From positions 9,336,457 to 9,400,456 of the forward strand of contig CM040442.1 of the NCBI GenBank assembly GCA_022749755.1: DNA of 64,000 bases. Direction: 5' to 3'. The notes under the pieces were generated by a model that was given only the letters and a program-made list of their open reading frames with translations, did not search any database and had not been told where the DNA came from. This stretch comes from Azadirachta indica (lineage: Eukaryota; Streptophyta; Magnoliopsida; Sapindales; Meliaceae). The translations under genes and the position numbers were made by a program. This document shows, in pieces, positions 46,990-58,599 of this stretch (its first letter is position 1; every line of letters starts with the position of its first letter).

Positions 46990-49900
46990 AAAAAATATGA
47001 AAAGCAAGAAAAAGTTGGTTTAAAATATCAATTGCATTGAGAATCGATATAATATGAAGTGTTCCTAGAAAATCCTGTGGAGAAGATATCTGTAAACCCA
47101 ATATATACCTTAAAATATCTACTCAAATAATTAAAAAGACACATCACATATATATACAATAATTGCCACTCCTTTCTTCTGATTAGATTTCCCAATTCAT
47201 CGGGCAAAACCAGGCGTTGTTTCGTCAGCATATTCTTCTTTTCCAATTGGTACTTCAACTGTAACTCCTTCAGTGCTTTGGCTTTAAGTAATATGTCACG
47301 CTCAAATTGAGAATGATTTTGGATTGAGAGATGAACGATTGATAGAGACTTGGCCATGATGAATTTATACTGGCCCTTTTGCTCATCACTGTCCTGAGTG
47401 TCTTTGATGGAAACAACTTTTGCTGAAAGCCAAAACAAACGATTTTATAAATTCTTTGCTCCACTGCTACCTGGAAAAGATTTTAGACTATCAATGCAGC
47501 AATTCTTCAAATTTGAAGACAGAAGATGTGGAAGTAAACTAACCACAGACAGTAGTATTAATACCTTTACTGTATTTAGAGCTTCTCCCTTTTTACCCTA
47601 TCCAATTTTTTTCTTGACTTCTATTTCTTTTTGTGCTTCTCCCTGGATATGCTACACCTACACGGATATCAGTATTTTGAGTAAGATAAAAATCAATTCC
47701 CATAAATGACATAAATCATCAAGAAACTGTACTGCTAGAAGAAAATCAAGCAAAGAATTATACCTGAATCACACCAACACCACCTAAAAGCTAGCAATCT
47801 TTCTGTTAAAACCGGCAACAGTTGTGCCTGTTCAGCTCTCTTATTTACTGCATCCTGTGCACTTCCATCACCTTCAATGCTTGTCATTTCCTCGGATAGC
47901 ACTACTTTGGCGGCTTGTCCTCAGATCTCCTTCTCAGTGATAATCTAACCTTATCCCTTACTAAAGTTCCTGTATGCACAAATAAAAATATATATCCTGC
48001 TTTTCCCTATCTGATAAGAATAATAGGTAAAATCATTAAAGAAGAGCAGGAAACAGAATACTTGAATTTGTACCCCTTCAGTACATTAGCCCAGAAGTAA
48101 TTCTTCAGCTCAACATAGCAATAAAACTATCAGTATCATGCCTCCTAAATAAAGTTCTCTTTTCCATAGACCTGCCTGCTGCCTCCATGATTATACATGG
48201 ATAATTACCAGAGAGTAGCAAGAAAAATGATGAAGGTATTGGAAATAAATATTTCAACTAAAGCACCTCAAGATCAGTACAACTCTGTTTATTTACTGTA
48301 TCTTGTCGCCGTCGTCACCTACAATACTTGTATTTTCCTCGATGAGCAGTACTTATATAAGCAGCGTATCCAGACCTTTCTCAGCGTTGTCAACTGATAA
48401 GAAACAGTATATTAAACTTTAGCAGTAGAAATAAGAATCAGAAGAGTTCAAAATTACTATTAGAAAAATTAGACAACCTGCATTCAGGATGATAATTTGG
48501 CCACGGTATAGGTATCTGCGCTCTGAAAATCCTGAGGCCTTTTTTGCAGTAATCTTTATGAGCTTGTTTATAACATCAATTCTTTTCCTTAAGACATATT
48601 TCTGTTACTGATCTCACCTACATATATAACCCAAATATCGGTGGAATATGAGATGTAATGAGACTTAGATAAAGAATTATCTGAATCATAGTACCATACA
48701 ATACTCAAAGTTTCGCAATCCTTTCATTATGCTTTTCGTCTTCATAGTCCTCCTCTGCTTCTTGCTCCACGATAGATTGATTAGCAGAGCGGTTAATGAA
48801 AAGACAGTGCCAACATGAACATTACCTTCTTTCTAACACAAGAAAAATTGATGAATAGAGAGCTAAGTAAAGCTCACCTGTACCAGTCATCACGTGATTC
48901 GGACTTTTTCTTTCATTCAACAGCTTCAGTATGCAATAGCTCCCTATTCTGTTTCTCAGCGACAATCCAACCTCATCCCTTGTCCTAGTTCCTGAATGCA
49001 TGGAGTAATAAGCAATAGAACACAGGAAGAAGAGGCAAACGAGTTGAAAATTACTGTTAGAAAATATTAAACTGACCTCCACTCAGGATGGCAGTATCAT
49101 TAAGCTACTGGCTTTCGTGCTCTTCAAATCCAGGGGAAATGGTTAGACTTTTAACTGACGTAATGCCTAAGAGAAACAGAAAGCATCTTGATTCAACGCC
49201 ACTTAACTTCAGCCTCCAGAGCTTTAGAGGTTTTGTCGATGCACCTGCTATATAATTTGAATGTTATCTTCACCTGTTGAAACCACCAAATAAGTAGCAA
49301 AACGCAAACAACATATCTGGTGTGCAACTCTTTTATTTACTATATCTTGTGTGTCGCCATCACCTACAATGATTGTCCTTCCCTCGGCGAGCAGTACTTA
49401 GGCAGCTTATCCAGACCCCTTTCTCAGCTTTGTCAACTGATAAGAAACAGTACATAAAACTTTGCAGCAAAAACAAGAAGGAAAAGATTTCAAAATTGCA
49501 ATAAGAAAATATTAGACTAGCTGCATGAGATCACAATTTGGACAAGGTAAAGGCAATTGCAGTCTTAAATCCAGGGGCTTTCGTTGCAGCAATATTTAAT
49601 GCTTCTCTGAGCTCGTTACAACACTACAACAATTCTTTTCCTTAAGCTATATTTCTGTTACTGCTCTCACCTAGATATACAACCCCAATATTTGTGGAAT
49701 AAGAGATGGAAATGAAACTTCATTAATTAGTAGAGAATTATCTGAATAACAGTAACATACGTACACCAACTTGAAAGTTCTGCAACCCTTCCATTATGCT
49801 TCTTGTTTTCATAGTCCTCCTCTGCTTCCCACTCCGTGATAGATTGACTAGAAAAGTGGTTAATGAAAAGGAAGCACCAATATGAACATTCCGTTCTTTC

Positions 49901-50945
49901 TAACACAAAGTAAAAGAAAATTAATGAATAGAGTGCCAAGTAAAAATAACCTGTACTAGTTACCACACGAGTAGGACTTTTTCTTTCATTCAATAACCTC
50001 ACTATCCAATAGGACCCAATTTTGCTTCTGAGTAATAATCCAACCTTATCCCTTATTACAGTTCCTGAACGCATGAAGTAAAGCTAACACACATATATTT
50101 TTTTCCTTTCTATGTGATAAGAAATAGTACAGAAGAACAAGAAGCAGACAAGGTGAAAATCACTATTAGAAAATATTAGACTAACCTCCTGACGACAATA
50201 TAATTACATACTGGCTTTTGATTCTCCAAATCCAGGGGCAATGGTTGGACTTTTAATCGAGGTAACGCTTAAGAGAAACAAAAAACTTCTTGATTCAAGG
50301 CCACTTAATTAAGTTTAAGTTCAGCCTCTAGAACTTTAGAGGTTTTGTCGATGCACTCTGCTATATAAATTGAATGCATATACCACCAAATAAGCAGCAG
50401 AATACAAACACTACATATGGTTGCTAAGATTATTCCAGGTCATATATATTTTTGTGTGCGTATATATATGTTACCAACCTTAACACCTTCAGCGATCAAA
50501 CCTTGTAGCCGAACAACAGATGGAGTTATCCTATCGGCAGCCAATTCATCTATCTTTGAAGCAGGCTGTCACAACAAAAAGGGCCCCCGAACTCAACCTA
50601 AAATAAAATATTTGAAAGGTACCTGGCATGTCAGAAGGAGAACAATTCAGACAAAGAGATCTCGAGCATCAAATTAATTCTGGAAAAGTGAAAACATACT
50701 GTTGAAAGATTGCAAAAGAAAAACCTACGTAACAAAATCTATTTTTTCAACCACAATATAGCTAACAAGCTTCAAGAAATAAAATGAAACAAAAATGTAT
50801 TAATGAAACAAGTTTATCCCTTTGGGCAACTTGTAGCTTCTTAATAGCATCACTATGCTTGTTGAAACTTGCTTTACGTAAAATTTACCACTCCCTCCAT
50901 TTTAACGACAATGTATGTCCTGCCTGCAAATCCAGCGTCTATCAC
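46990..50945 (-). repeat. 3' flank of NLR copy 3 with tandem exon-like modules
   Basis: At least four diverged direct repeats of a unit of several hundred bases lie here. The module GAAAATATTA(A/G)ACT...CTGGCTTT recurs at about 49,060-49,115 and 50,165-50,225, with variants at 48,465-48,530 and 49,500-49,560. On the minus strand, peptides recur in register: EEDYEDEKHNERIAKL (48,710-48,765), EEDYENKKHNGRVAEL (49,770-49,825), RDEVGLSLRNRIGSYCILKL (about 48,920-48,985) and RDKVGLLLRSKIGSYWIVRL (about 49,990-50,060). AG and GT sites flank several. The array is cut at about 50,950 by the Athila LTR and resumes after 55,195. Confidence 0.45.
47165..47422 (-). pseudogene. Exon-like open segment, coiled-coil peptide, unrecognised
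   Basis: On the minus strand an acceptor TTGGCTTTCAG at 47,423 opens an uninterrupted frame of about 85-90 codons. It reads VVSIKDTQDSDEQKG, then MAKSLSIVHLSIQNHSQFER, then LKELQLKYQLEKKNMLTKQR and LVLPDELGNLIRRKEWQ. It is rich in Lys, Glu, Leu and Gln and probably helical. A diverged copy with stops lies at about 25,180-25,400. I do not know the parent family. It is the longest open module in the NLR 3' flanks, so it is the best query for finding the source gene. Confidence 0.4.
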
Positions 50946-50954
50946 CTTAATAAG

Positions 50955-52341
50955 TGCGTAAAATATGTGTTTATCATTTATTTTTAAACTTGAGTTATTT
51001 GTTTAATTCTCAAACTTCATTGGTATTTGACGTGTTTGAGTTGCATTGTGTAGAAAATGAGAGAATTTGGCCATCTAAGACAATTTTGGCTCAAAAATGA
51101 AGAAAAGAAGAGGCCAAAATGTAAGATATTTGCTGGCCAAAGTGCAAAGCTTTTAGTGACCAAAATGCCAAAATTTTAAAGTTGAGGAGTGCCACTGTTC
51201 TACCCTTAGGCAAAACAAGTGGTGCGGCTGCACCACCTACTAGCGCAGCTGCGCCACCCCTACTGTTTCCTTTGTGCTGCCACGCCATTTTGGAGCTCCT
51301 ACACTCGCTGGACTTGTTTTGAACGTCTTTTTGGGCTAAATTTGAGCCTTTGGATGATTTTTGAATGGTTTGGCTTGGATGGAGTTAAGGTTATATATTT
51401 TAGGGGTTTAGGGGAGATGGAAGCCACTTTTGGAAAGGGAATAATTTGGAAGACAAGAAAAGAAGAGAGATAGAGAGAAATCTAGAGAAAGAGAATGGTT
51501 TGTGTAGCAAACAAGAAGGAGCTCCTGAAGAAAAGCTCTCCAAGCATAGTTTTTCTCTCTTCACTCAACTTATTTTATTGTATTGAATTTAGCTACTTGT
51601 GAATATTGAAATATGTAGTGGTTAAATTCATGATGTTTGGTTTTTAACTCTTTTTCATGGTTTACTAAATTTAATACCTAGGGCAATAGTTTAATCTTTT
51701 GAAAAATCTTTGTTCTGATATTGTATTATTCTTGATTAATACTCCTATATTGTGTATGTCTTGAACATAATGCTATCAATTAACTGGCCATCAATTAATT
51801 GATTTATGGACCAATGAATATTGAGAAATATTTATCGTGTTTATAGCGTGTGACAAACATCACAAATAGCATATTAAATAGAGATGTATTAGTATAATTT
51901 ATGTAGTAGTTTAGTGATTACTATCGTTCATAATGCATTTTCATTTATTAGTATTTATATAGAGATATAGTAAGCATGTAAACATGAAATAGATTCGATT
52001 GATCTCGAGAGAGACTATCGAATAGGATAGAGTAGTCATACTAGTAACATCAGTATTGATCTAAAAAATGAAAATTGAAGGACTAGGTGTGAGTAAATTG
52101 AGTTAAATCATTAGCCCTAAATGTTATGCTCATTGGAAATTCCCTTTTGTTTTGTTTGTTAGTTTGTAATTTATTTTAATTTCTTCTAATTTCTTATCAT
52201 ATCATAATCAACTCTTCAAATAAATTTAGGAAAGATCATCTTTAGTACTTAATAGATTAATACTCCTCGTGGGAATGCTACTCTACTTACTTATATTAGT
52301 TGTTTGCGACAACATATACTTGTGTTGGTAATCACACAACA
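50955..52341 (+). repeat. 5' LTR of Athila-type gypsy element
   Basis: About 1.39 kb begins TGCGTAAAAT and ends ACACAACA, inside a duplicated NLR 3' flank whose homology stops just before it. It contains a GC-rich inverted motif (GGTGCGGCTGCACCACC and GCGCAGCTGCGCCACCCC, 51,220-51,260). Next comes TTTTTTGGTGTCATTATGGGGGA, a mutated form of the TTTGGCGCC-type sequence that follows plant gypsy LTRs. The exact start is inferred from the loss of flank homology. Confidence 0.6.
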
Positions 52342-55170
52342 ATTTTTTGGTGTCATTATGGGGGAGTATTAAGTTCTTTTAATATCAATTTGGATTGATC
52401 TTAAATTTAATTTGAAGTTTATTTTTGGTTTTTACTATAGGTGTTTTTGCTGGTGTATGAGAAAAGCTGGAAGCAATGCCTTAGTGCCTTTTGATTATGA
52501 GATTAAGAGAACTTGTCGAAGAAATAGAAAGCAAAAGAGAGAAGTATCAAGACAACCACAAACTAGCAGTATGGAAACAAATCTTGGGGATAATGTTAGG
52601 GCTGAAGAACAGTAGGCTTTGAGAAAATATGCTATTTCAATAGTTAATGTACCTTCGACCAACATTATAAGACTACCTATTTAAGTAAACAACTTTGAAA
52701 TCAAGCCACCCATTATTCAGATGATTTAGACCTCAGTTCAATTCAGTAGGTTGCCAAATAAGGATCCTAATGCTCACATTGCAAACTTTCTAAAGATTTG
52801 TGACAGCTACAAACATAACTGTTTCTCAGATGATGCTTGAGGTTGAGGTTATTTCCATTTTCACTAAAGGATAAGGCGAAGAGCTGGTTGATTTTACTTA
52901 TGCTAGGTATTATCACTATTTGAGATGACTTGGCACAAAAATTTTTGGCCGCCAATGCTTATCAATTGCCCATCAAAAGTTTAATAGCTAAGAAAGCCTT
53001 AGGACTTCATGAAGTGGATAACATTACTGCAATCATTACTTAACTGACATGTTAATGGAAAAACAACAAGGCTAATTACCAAGTAACACCAAAACAAATC
53101 CCAAAGAGCAAGTAAAAGCCATTACACTTAGAAGTGAGGAGCAACTTGAAGAACCACAAGGTAAGTTAAAAGCACAAACGGAGGAACCAAGCAAAATAAA
53201 GGATGAAATTGACAAAGAGCAAATGGAAGCCCGACACACTCCTCTAAGGAGACAGATCCTTCAAAGCCATAACTAGAAGCATCGGCTTCTCCAAAGAAAG
53301 TTGTGTCATCTCTACCATATTTGCCACCAATTCCATTTCCTCAACGTCTTCGAAAGAACAAGCTAGGTAAGTAATTTTCTAAATTTCTCAATGTTTTCAA
53401 AAAGTTTGACATTAATATTCGTTGTGCAGATGCACCAGAGCAATTGCTGAGCTATGCTAAAGAAGATATTATCTAATAAAAGGAAATTAGCAGAGAATGA
53501 GATTGTGATGTTAACTGAAGAATATAGTGCAATCTCGTAAAACAAATTGCATTTAGAATTGAAGGATCTAGGGAGTTTCACCATACCTTGCACCATTGGT
53601 TATTTAGAGAAAGCTTTATGTGATTGGGTACAAGTATTAATATAATGTATTTTCCTGTTTTTAGGAAATTAAGTCTTGATGAAGCTAAAGTTACAATCGT
53701 TTCACTTCAATTGGCGAATAGGTCAATCAAGTATCCAAGAGGAATTGTGGAGGATATACTGGTTAAGGTCGATAAATTCATATTTTCAGTTGACTTCATT
53801 GTGTTAGACATAGAAGAAGATAGGGAACTACTACTCATTTTGGGAAGGCCTTTCTTAGCCACTGGAAAAACACTTATTGATGTTCAGCAAGGAAAGTTGA
53901 TTTTGAAGCTTCAAGATGAACAATTGGAGTTCAATGTATTTAAAGCTATCAAGTATGCTTCTAAGATCGATTGTTGTCTTTAAATTGAGATTATTGATAA
54001 GTTGGTGGAAGAAACCTTCAAGAAAAAGCATTTGAAGGAACCTCTAGAATCTTGCATCGTCAATGCCAAATCTACTAATGTGAAAAATGATAGAATTGCT
54101 GAATGTGCACGATATTTGAAAGCTGCACCACCATTTTATCATGGGAAGCCTAAATTTGAAGAACTAGTGAGATCTAATTCCATTCTTGTCAACAAATTCA
54201 AATCCTCCTTAGCTAGCTTGAAATTAAACCATTACTAGCTCATCTCCTATATGCTTATTTGGGCCTAAATTCATCATTTCTTGTCATCATTTTAGCGTCA
54301 TTGAGTGATTTGGAGGAGGAAAAGTTACTACGGGTGTTAAAGAATCGTAAGGCATCAATAAGTTGGTTTATTCCTGACATCAAGGATATTAACCTGTCGA
54401 TTTGTATGCACAAAATCCTAATGGAAGAACATTTCAAGGTAATAGTTCAGCATCAACGCCGTTTTAACCCAAATATGAAGAAAGTTGTGAGAGTGGATGT
54501 GTTGAAGCTATTGGATGTAAGCATGATTTATCCAATTTCTAACAACCAATGGGTTAATCCATTGTAAGTTATGCCAAAAAAGGGAGGAATGATGGTGGTA
54601 CAGAACAATAACAATTATCTCATTCCAACAGGGACAGTGACCGAATAGAGGGTCTGTGTGGACTATTGAAAGTTGAATGAGGCTACTCGTAAGGATCATT
54701 TTCTACTACCATTCAGTGACTAAATGCTTGAAAGACTCACTGGCCACTCTCACTATTGTTTCCTTGATGGCTACTCCAGATACAACCAAATCCTAATTGC
54801 ACTAAAAGACCAAAAGAAGACTACATTTATATGCTCTTATGGCAGTTTTGCCTTTTGAAAAATGCCATTTGGGTTGTTTACTGCCCCGACTACCTTCAAA
54901 CATTGGATGATGGCTATCTTTTGTGACATGTTGGAGAAGTTCATAGAAGTTTCCATGGACGATTTCTCTGTTTTTGAGTCGTCCTTTGATAATTGCTTGC
55001 ATAATTTGGCTTTGGTGCTACAACGTTGTAAAGAAAATAATATTGTCTTGAATTTGGAAAAATGCCACTTCATGGCTCAAGAAGGTATTGCACTTGATCA
55101 TCACATATCAGCAAAGGAGATCGAGGTTGATAGGGCGAAGATTGAGATCATTTGACCTTTTAAATAATAG
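52342..55170 (+). mobile_element. Athila-type Ty3/gypsy relic: gag, protease, partial reverse transcriptase
   Basis: A gag remnant at 52,620-53,040 reads RLPNKDPNAHIANFLKICDS with stops. The protease region at 53,624-53,983 is open for 119 codons, with VFRKLSLDEAK, RGIVEDILVKVDKFIF and LILGRPFLATGKTLIDVQ, but the catalytic start of the domain is damaged. Reverse transcriptase pieces at 54,430-55,156 include KKGGMMVV, HYCFLDGYSRYNQI, KMPFGLFTAPTTF and SMDDFSVF, the position of the F/Y-x-DD active site. Many stops separate them. RNase H, integrase and the 3' LTR are absent. A run of 19 A residues follows at 55,176-55,194, after which the NLR 3' flank resumes. Confidence 0.85.
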
Positions 55171-55175
55171 ACCAC

Positions 55176-55528
55176 AAAAAAAAAAAAAAAAAAATGCACT
55201 AAAGACATATATAATATAGTTGCTATAAATTACATAGTTTGCATATTAACAACGCCGTGAATGATTTAAGACAAGCAATGAAGGTTTGTGAAGACTTATT
55301 GTTGAAAATATTTCTGCTTATTCCTGCAAAAATAGTAAAATGATTACACAAATTGCTAGTTTGCTAAATAGAAAGGAAGAGACATTAACATGCATATAAT
55401 TTGATTATTAATATTTTCTACTCCTTAATTTGATTACAAATAACTACTAACCAAAATGGAGACGCAGAACGAACTAAATTACCTGAGGGCCATTTGAGGA
55501 TTCGACAAAGGCCTTCTCGCACATCTTT
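55176..55528. other. Poly-A tract and remaining NLR copy 3 3' flank
   Basis: After 19 adenines, the sequence AGACATATATAATATAGT...TTGCATAT matches the region directly 3' of NLR copy 1 (28,415-28,470). This shows where the interrupted flank resumes. Confidence 0.6.
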
Positions 55529-58399
55529 TTACCAAATTATTATTTCGGGAATGTGAGATATCGTAGCCCAGTCTTGTCCTGTTTTCTTTCTGTAACGTTC
55601 TTTCAGAATCTTACAACCGAAAATCGTCCCTGGTGTTGTCCTTAATTTCAAGAATGTTGTCGAGCACTGCCTTTAGTTGACTGTAAGTAGTAATATCCAA
55701 GTGATGAAGAAGTGGCATGATTTCTACATTTCCAGAAATCTCGAAATCCCACTTTTCCAAACTTGCTATCCAGGAAATTCTGAACCATTTTAATTTAGGA
55801 AAGGCAATAACAGAAAAAGATGAAGAGGAAGATGAGCTGTGAGCGTTTTCAATTCCCAAAATTTCATTACCCACTCTCTTCAAACGAAGCATCCACTTTA
55901 TTTCAACTCTTTCAAGGGATGGCAATTTTCCCAAAGGAGGCAGATGTGCACAATATTTGCATCTTTTGAGAGCTAAATCTCTTAGATTGTTTAATGATAT
56001 CATCCAACTGGGCCAAACAGTGTTGCCTTTGTAATCAGATATTTCTAATTTCTTTAAATTTGGAGGTGGTTGTAAGGCTTCAAGAAGTTATTCGTCATCT
56101 TTTGTCCTCCTCCACCTGTGTTCATCCATTTCCTCAAAACAAAGATGCAAGACATTTGAAGTTTTTATGAAGTTCTAATCTCTTAGCTTCGCCCACATCT
56201 GACACATGACCTAGCCTATATATACCACATTCTTCAAGAAGCTTGAGGTATTTTAAAGTTTCAAACCTACATACTTGCCTACCATTAACACTTACCATTA
56301 ACACTTACACGGTTACACCCACGACAAAGCTTTTTAATATCCGGAAACTGGTTAATCTCGTAATTCCAATTGGTATGTACGTCAACTTAGTAGCAATATT
56401 TAGAAAATGTGTCAGGTTTATTAACTTTGCAATCCCTTGAGGTAATTCTTTAAGATTTCTACAAAAACTAACATCTAATATTTTTAGATTATACAATTCA
56501 CATATTACCTCAATTCCTCAATCAATTGACTTGATAAATTAAGATATCTCAAACGTATTAATTTTCCTATCTCTGTTGGAATCTCAATCATAAATACCCC
56601 ACATTCTCCATACATTGCGGATGTTATAACTAATGCCCTTAGACTTGTAAATTCATCAAATGCCTTAGTTAGGACATTAATAAATGATGGATTCTCTTCC
56701 CTTCCAAAATTAATTAAAAGGCTACGCAATCTTTTGGCCTTATGAATGGAGATAGGAAATAAATTCGTTTCACGAACTATTAACTTAGCATGCAAACAAG
56801 TCTTCTTCTCAAAAGAATTAACTAATGGATCATCACGACTATTAATTTCTATTGTGAAACATTCTTTCTTGTGCATAAATTGGGCAAAGTCATATCATGT
56901 CATGCATCCTACAATTTAGGATATTATCATCGGAATCTTTCTCAAACTCTTCAGAAAAAAGAGCATGTTGCTAAGATAAGGAAATATTCTTCACCCAATA
57001 CCTCAATTTCCACCCCTTTTTCTAAATTAAGGTAACCTAGGGCCATCCATAATCTAATCAATTCATCTTCTCCTAACCAGTAGTCTTTTGAAAAAATAGC
57101 ACAATATAAGAAAAGTATCTTCACTACAGAGGGCAAATCATAATAACAAAGGAGCCAAAAGATCTTTATTAATCTCTTCTATCTTCCACGTATCACTATC
57201 TAAGATTCCTTGCCATTCTTCTTTAGTTTTTTTAAAGCGCAATAAAGACCAAATCGTCTTAGCACCAAGAGGTAAGTCTTTGCACTTGCTTACAATTTTG
57301 CAACAAACTTCTTCTAATTTCTCACATTGTTCATTGGACCTCCTAGAAAATGCTATCTGCCTAAACAATAACGAACATTCCTCTTCAGCTAATTGCTTAA
57401 TAGAAATAATGTCTGCTGATTTCAACATACAAGTAACTTTCTCCTTACGTGTAGTAATCAAAATTTTACCATTATAGTGAGCATTCTTTAAACAACAATA
57501 GAATGCTTCTCATCTATTGTAATCTTCATTCCATACATCATCTAAGACAAGAAAGAAATTCTTACCCTCAATAAATTTTGAATATGGGTCATAAGAGATT
57601 GGAATTCAACTAATTTGCAAGGTTTATGTTCTAAAGCTTCAACAATTGCCCTAGCAAATCTGATCTCATCAAAAGTGTCTGACACACACACCCATATTCT
57701 TTCATCGAAACTTCTTTTTACCTCATCACTATTATATGCAACTTGAGCGAGAGTTGTTTTGCTAATGCCACCCATACCTAGAAGTGATATGACATGGAGG
57801 CCTTTGTGCTCACTGCTGCTACTCTCACAAACCAGCTTACTTATTAGGGTATTCTTCTCCACGAGTTGACCACTTATATGAGACTCGTCAATTAAGGAAG
57901 TAGCTGCTATTCGCTTTGGTTTCTCATTACTGTTACTCAGGTTCACATTAAAATTAAACATTTCTTTCTGTTTGGTAATTTCATCAAGATTTTGATTGAT
58001 TTCTTTAACCTTCAGAGCAATGTCACGACGCAGAAAGATTTGTTTGAAACCAAAGCAAGGTGCTGGAAAGAAGGAACATACCTTCTTAGGAACAAAAGCA
58101 CTCTCATCATGATCAACTCCCTCAATTTGCAATTTCAACGTTGCTGTGTTCCACTCATCCAATATATCTTCCATGTCTTAGGAAGCGTATTTGAGCTGCT
58201 GCAGCCAAAGTCTGACAGTTTCTTCCTTCATTTGCCTTTGCTCTGCATCAGCTAGCGCAGCTTGAATGAGTCGAAGATTGCTCATAAGCTTTTTCACTTC
58301 ATCTTCAACACCAGTAACTAGCCTCACCCGTTCACTTGCCTCTTGAACAGCCATTGAGATCAGCTGCTCCTAGAGGGGGGAAATGATCGCATCAACGAT
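55529..58399 (-). pseudogene. NLR copy 3: heavily damaged CC-NBS-LRR (RGA-type) pseudogene
   Basis: Full-length homology to the other two NLRs, but with many breaks. The start codon is ATC instead of ATG (58,399-58,397). Codon 10 is TAG where a paralog has TTG, and codon 74 is TAA where paralogs have TAC. The P-loop reads GMGGISKTT, replacing the invariant glycine before lysine with serine. A frameshift near 57,570 destroys kinase-2, and others break the ARC and LRR parts. Recognisable pieces include WVCVSDTFDEIRFARAIVEA, ITTRKEKVTCML, LFLYCAIFSKDYWLGEDELI, HKKECFTIEINSRDDPLV and LKRVGNEILGIENAHSS. The gene ends near TAA 55,531-55,529. It is the oldest-looking of the three losses and cannot be functional. 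Confidence 0.92.
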
Positions 58400-58599
58400 G
58401 GTGATATTAGGAGAAATTCAAAGAGTTGTTGGATGTGCTTTATGTTGCAAAAATGTTGAAAGAAGCTTAAATTTGTGTTGTGAAAATTGGTGCCACCCTT
58501 TTGATTCTTTATATATACTGCAAGGAGGAAAAAGCCAATAGAAGAATGCTTTATTATTTCACCTAATTTGTTTTCTAAAGAAAGGTACATGCAGCTCAG

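Noticed and set aside
46990..50945. CRISPR-like or satellite array
   Set aside because: The repeats are long, diverged, unevenly spaced and contain exon-like features. This is a plant nuclear locus.
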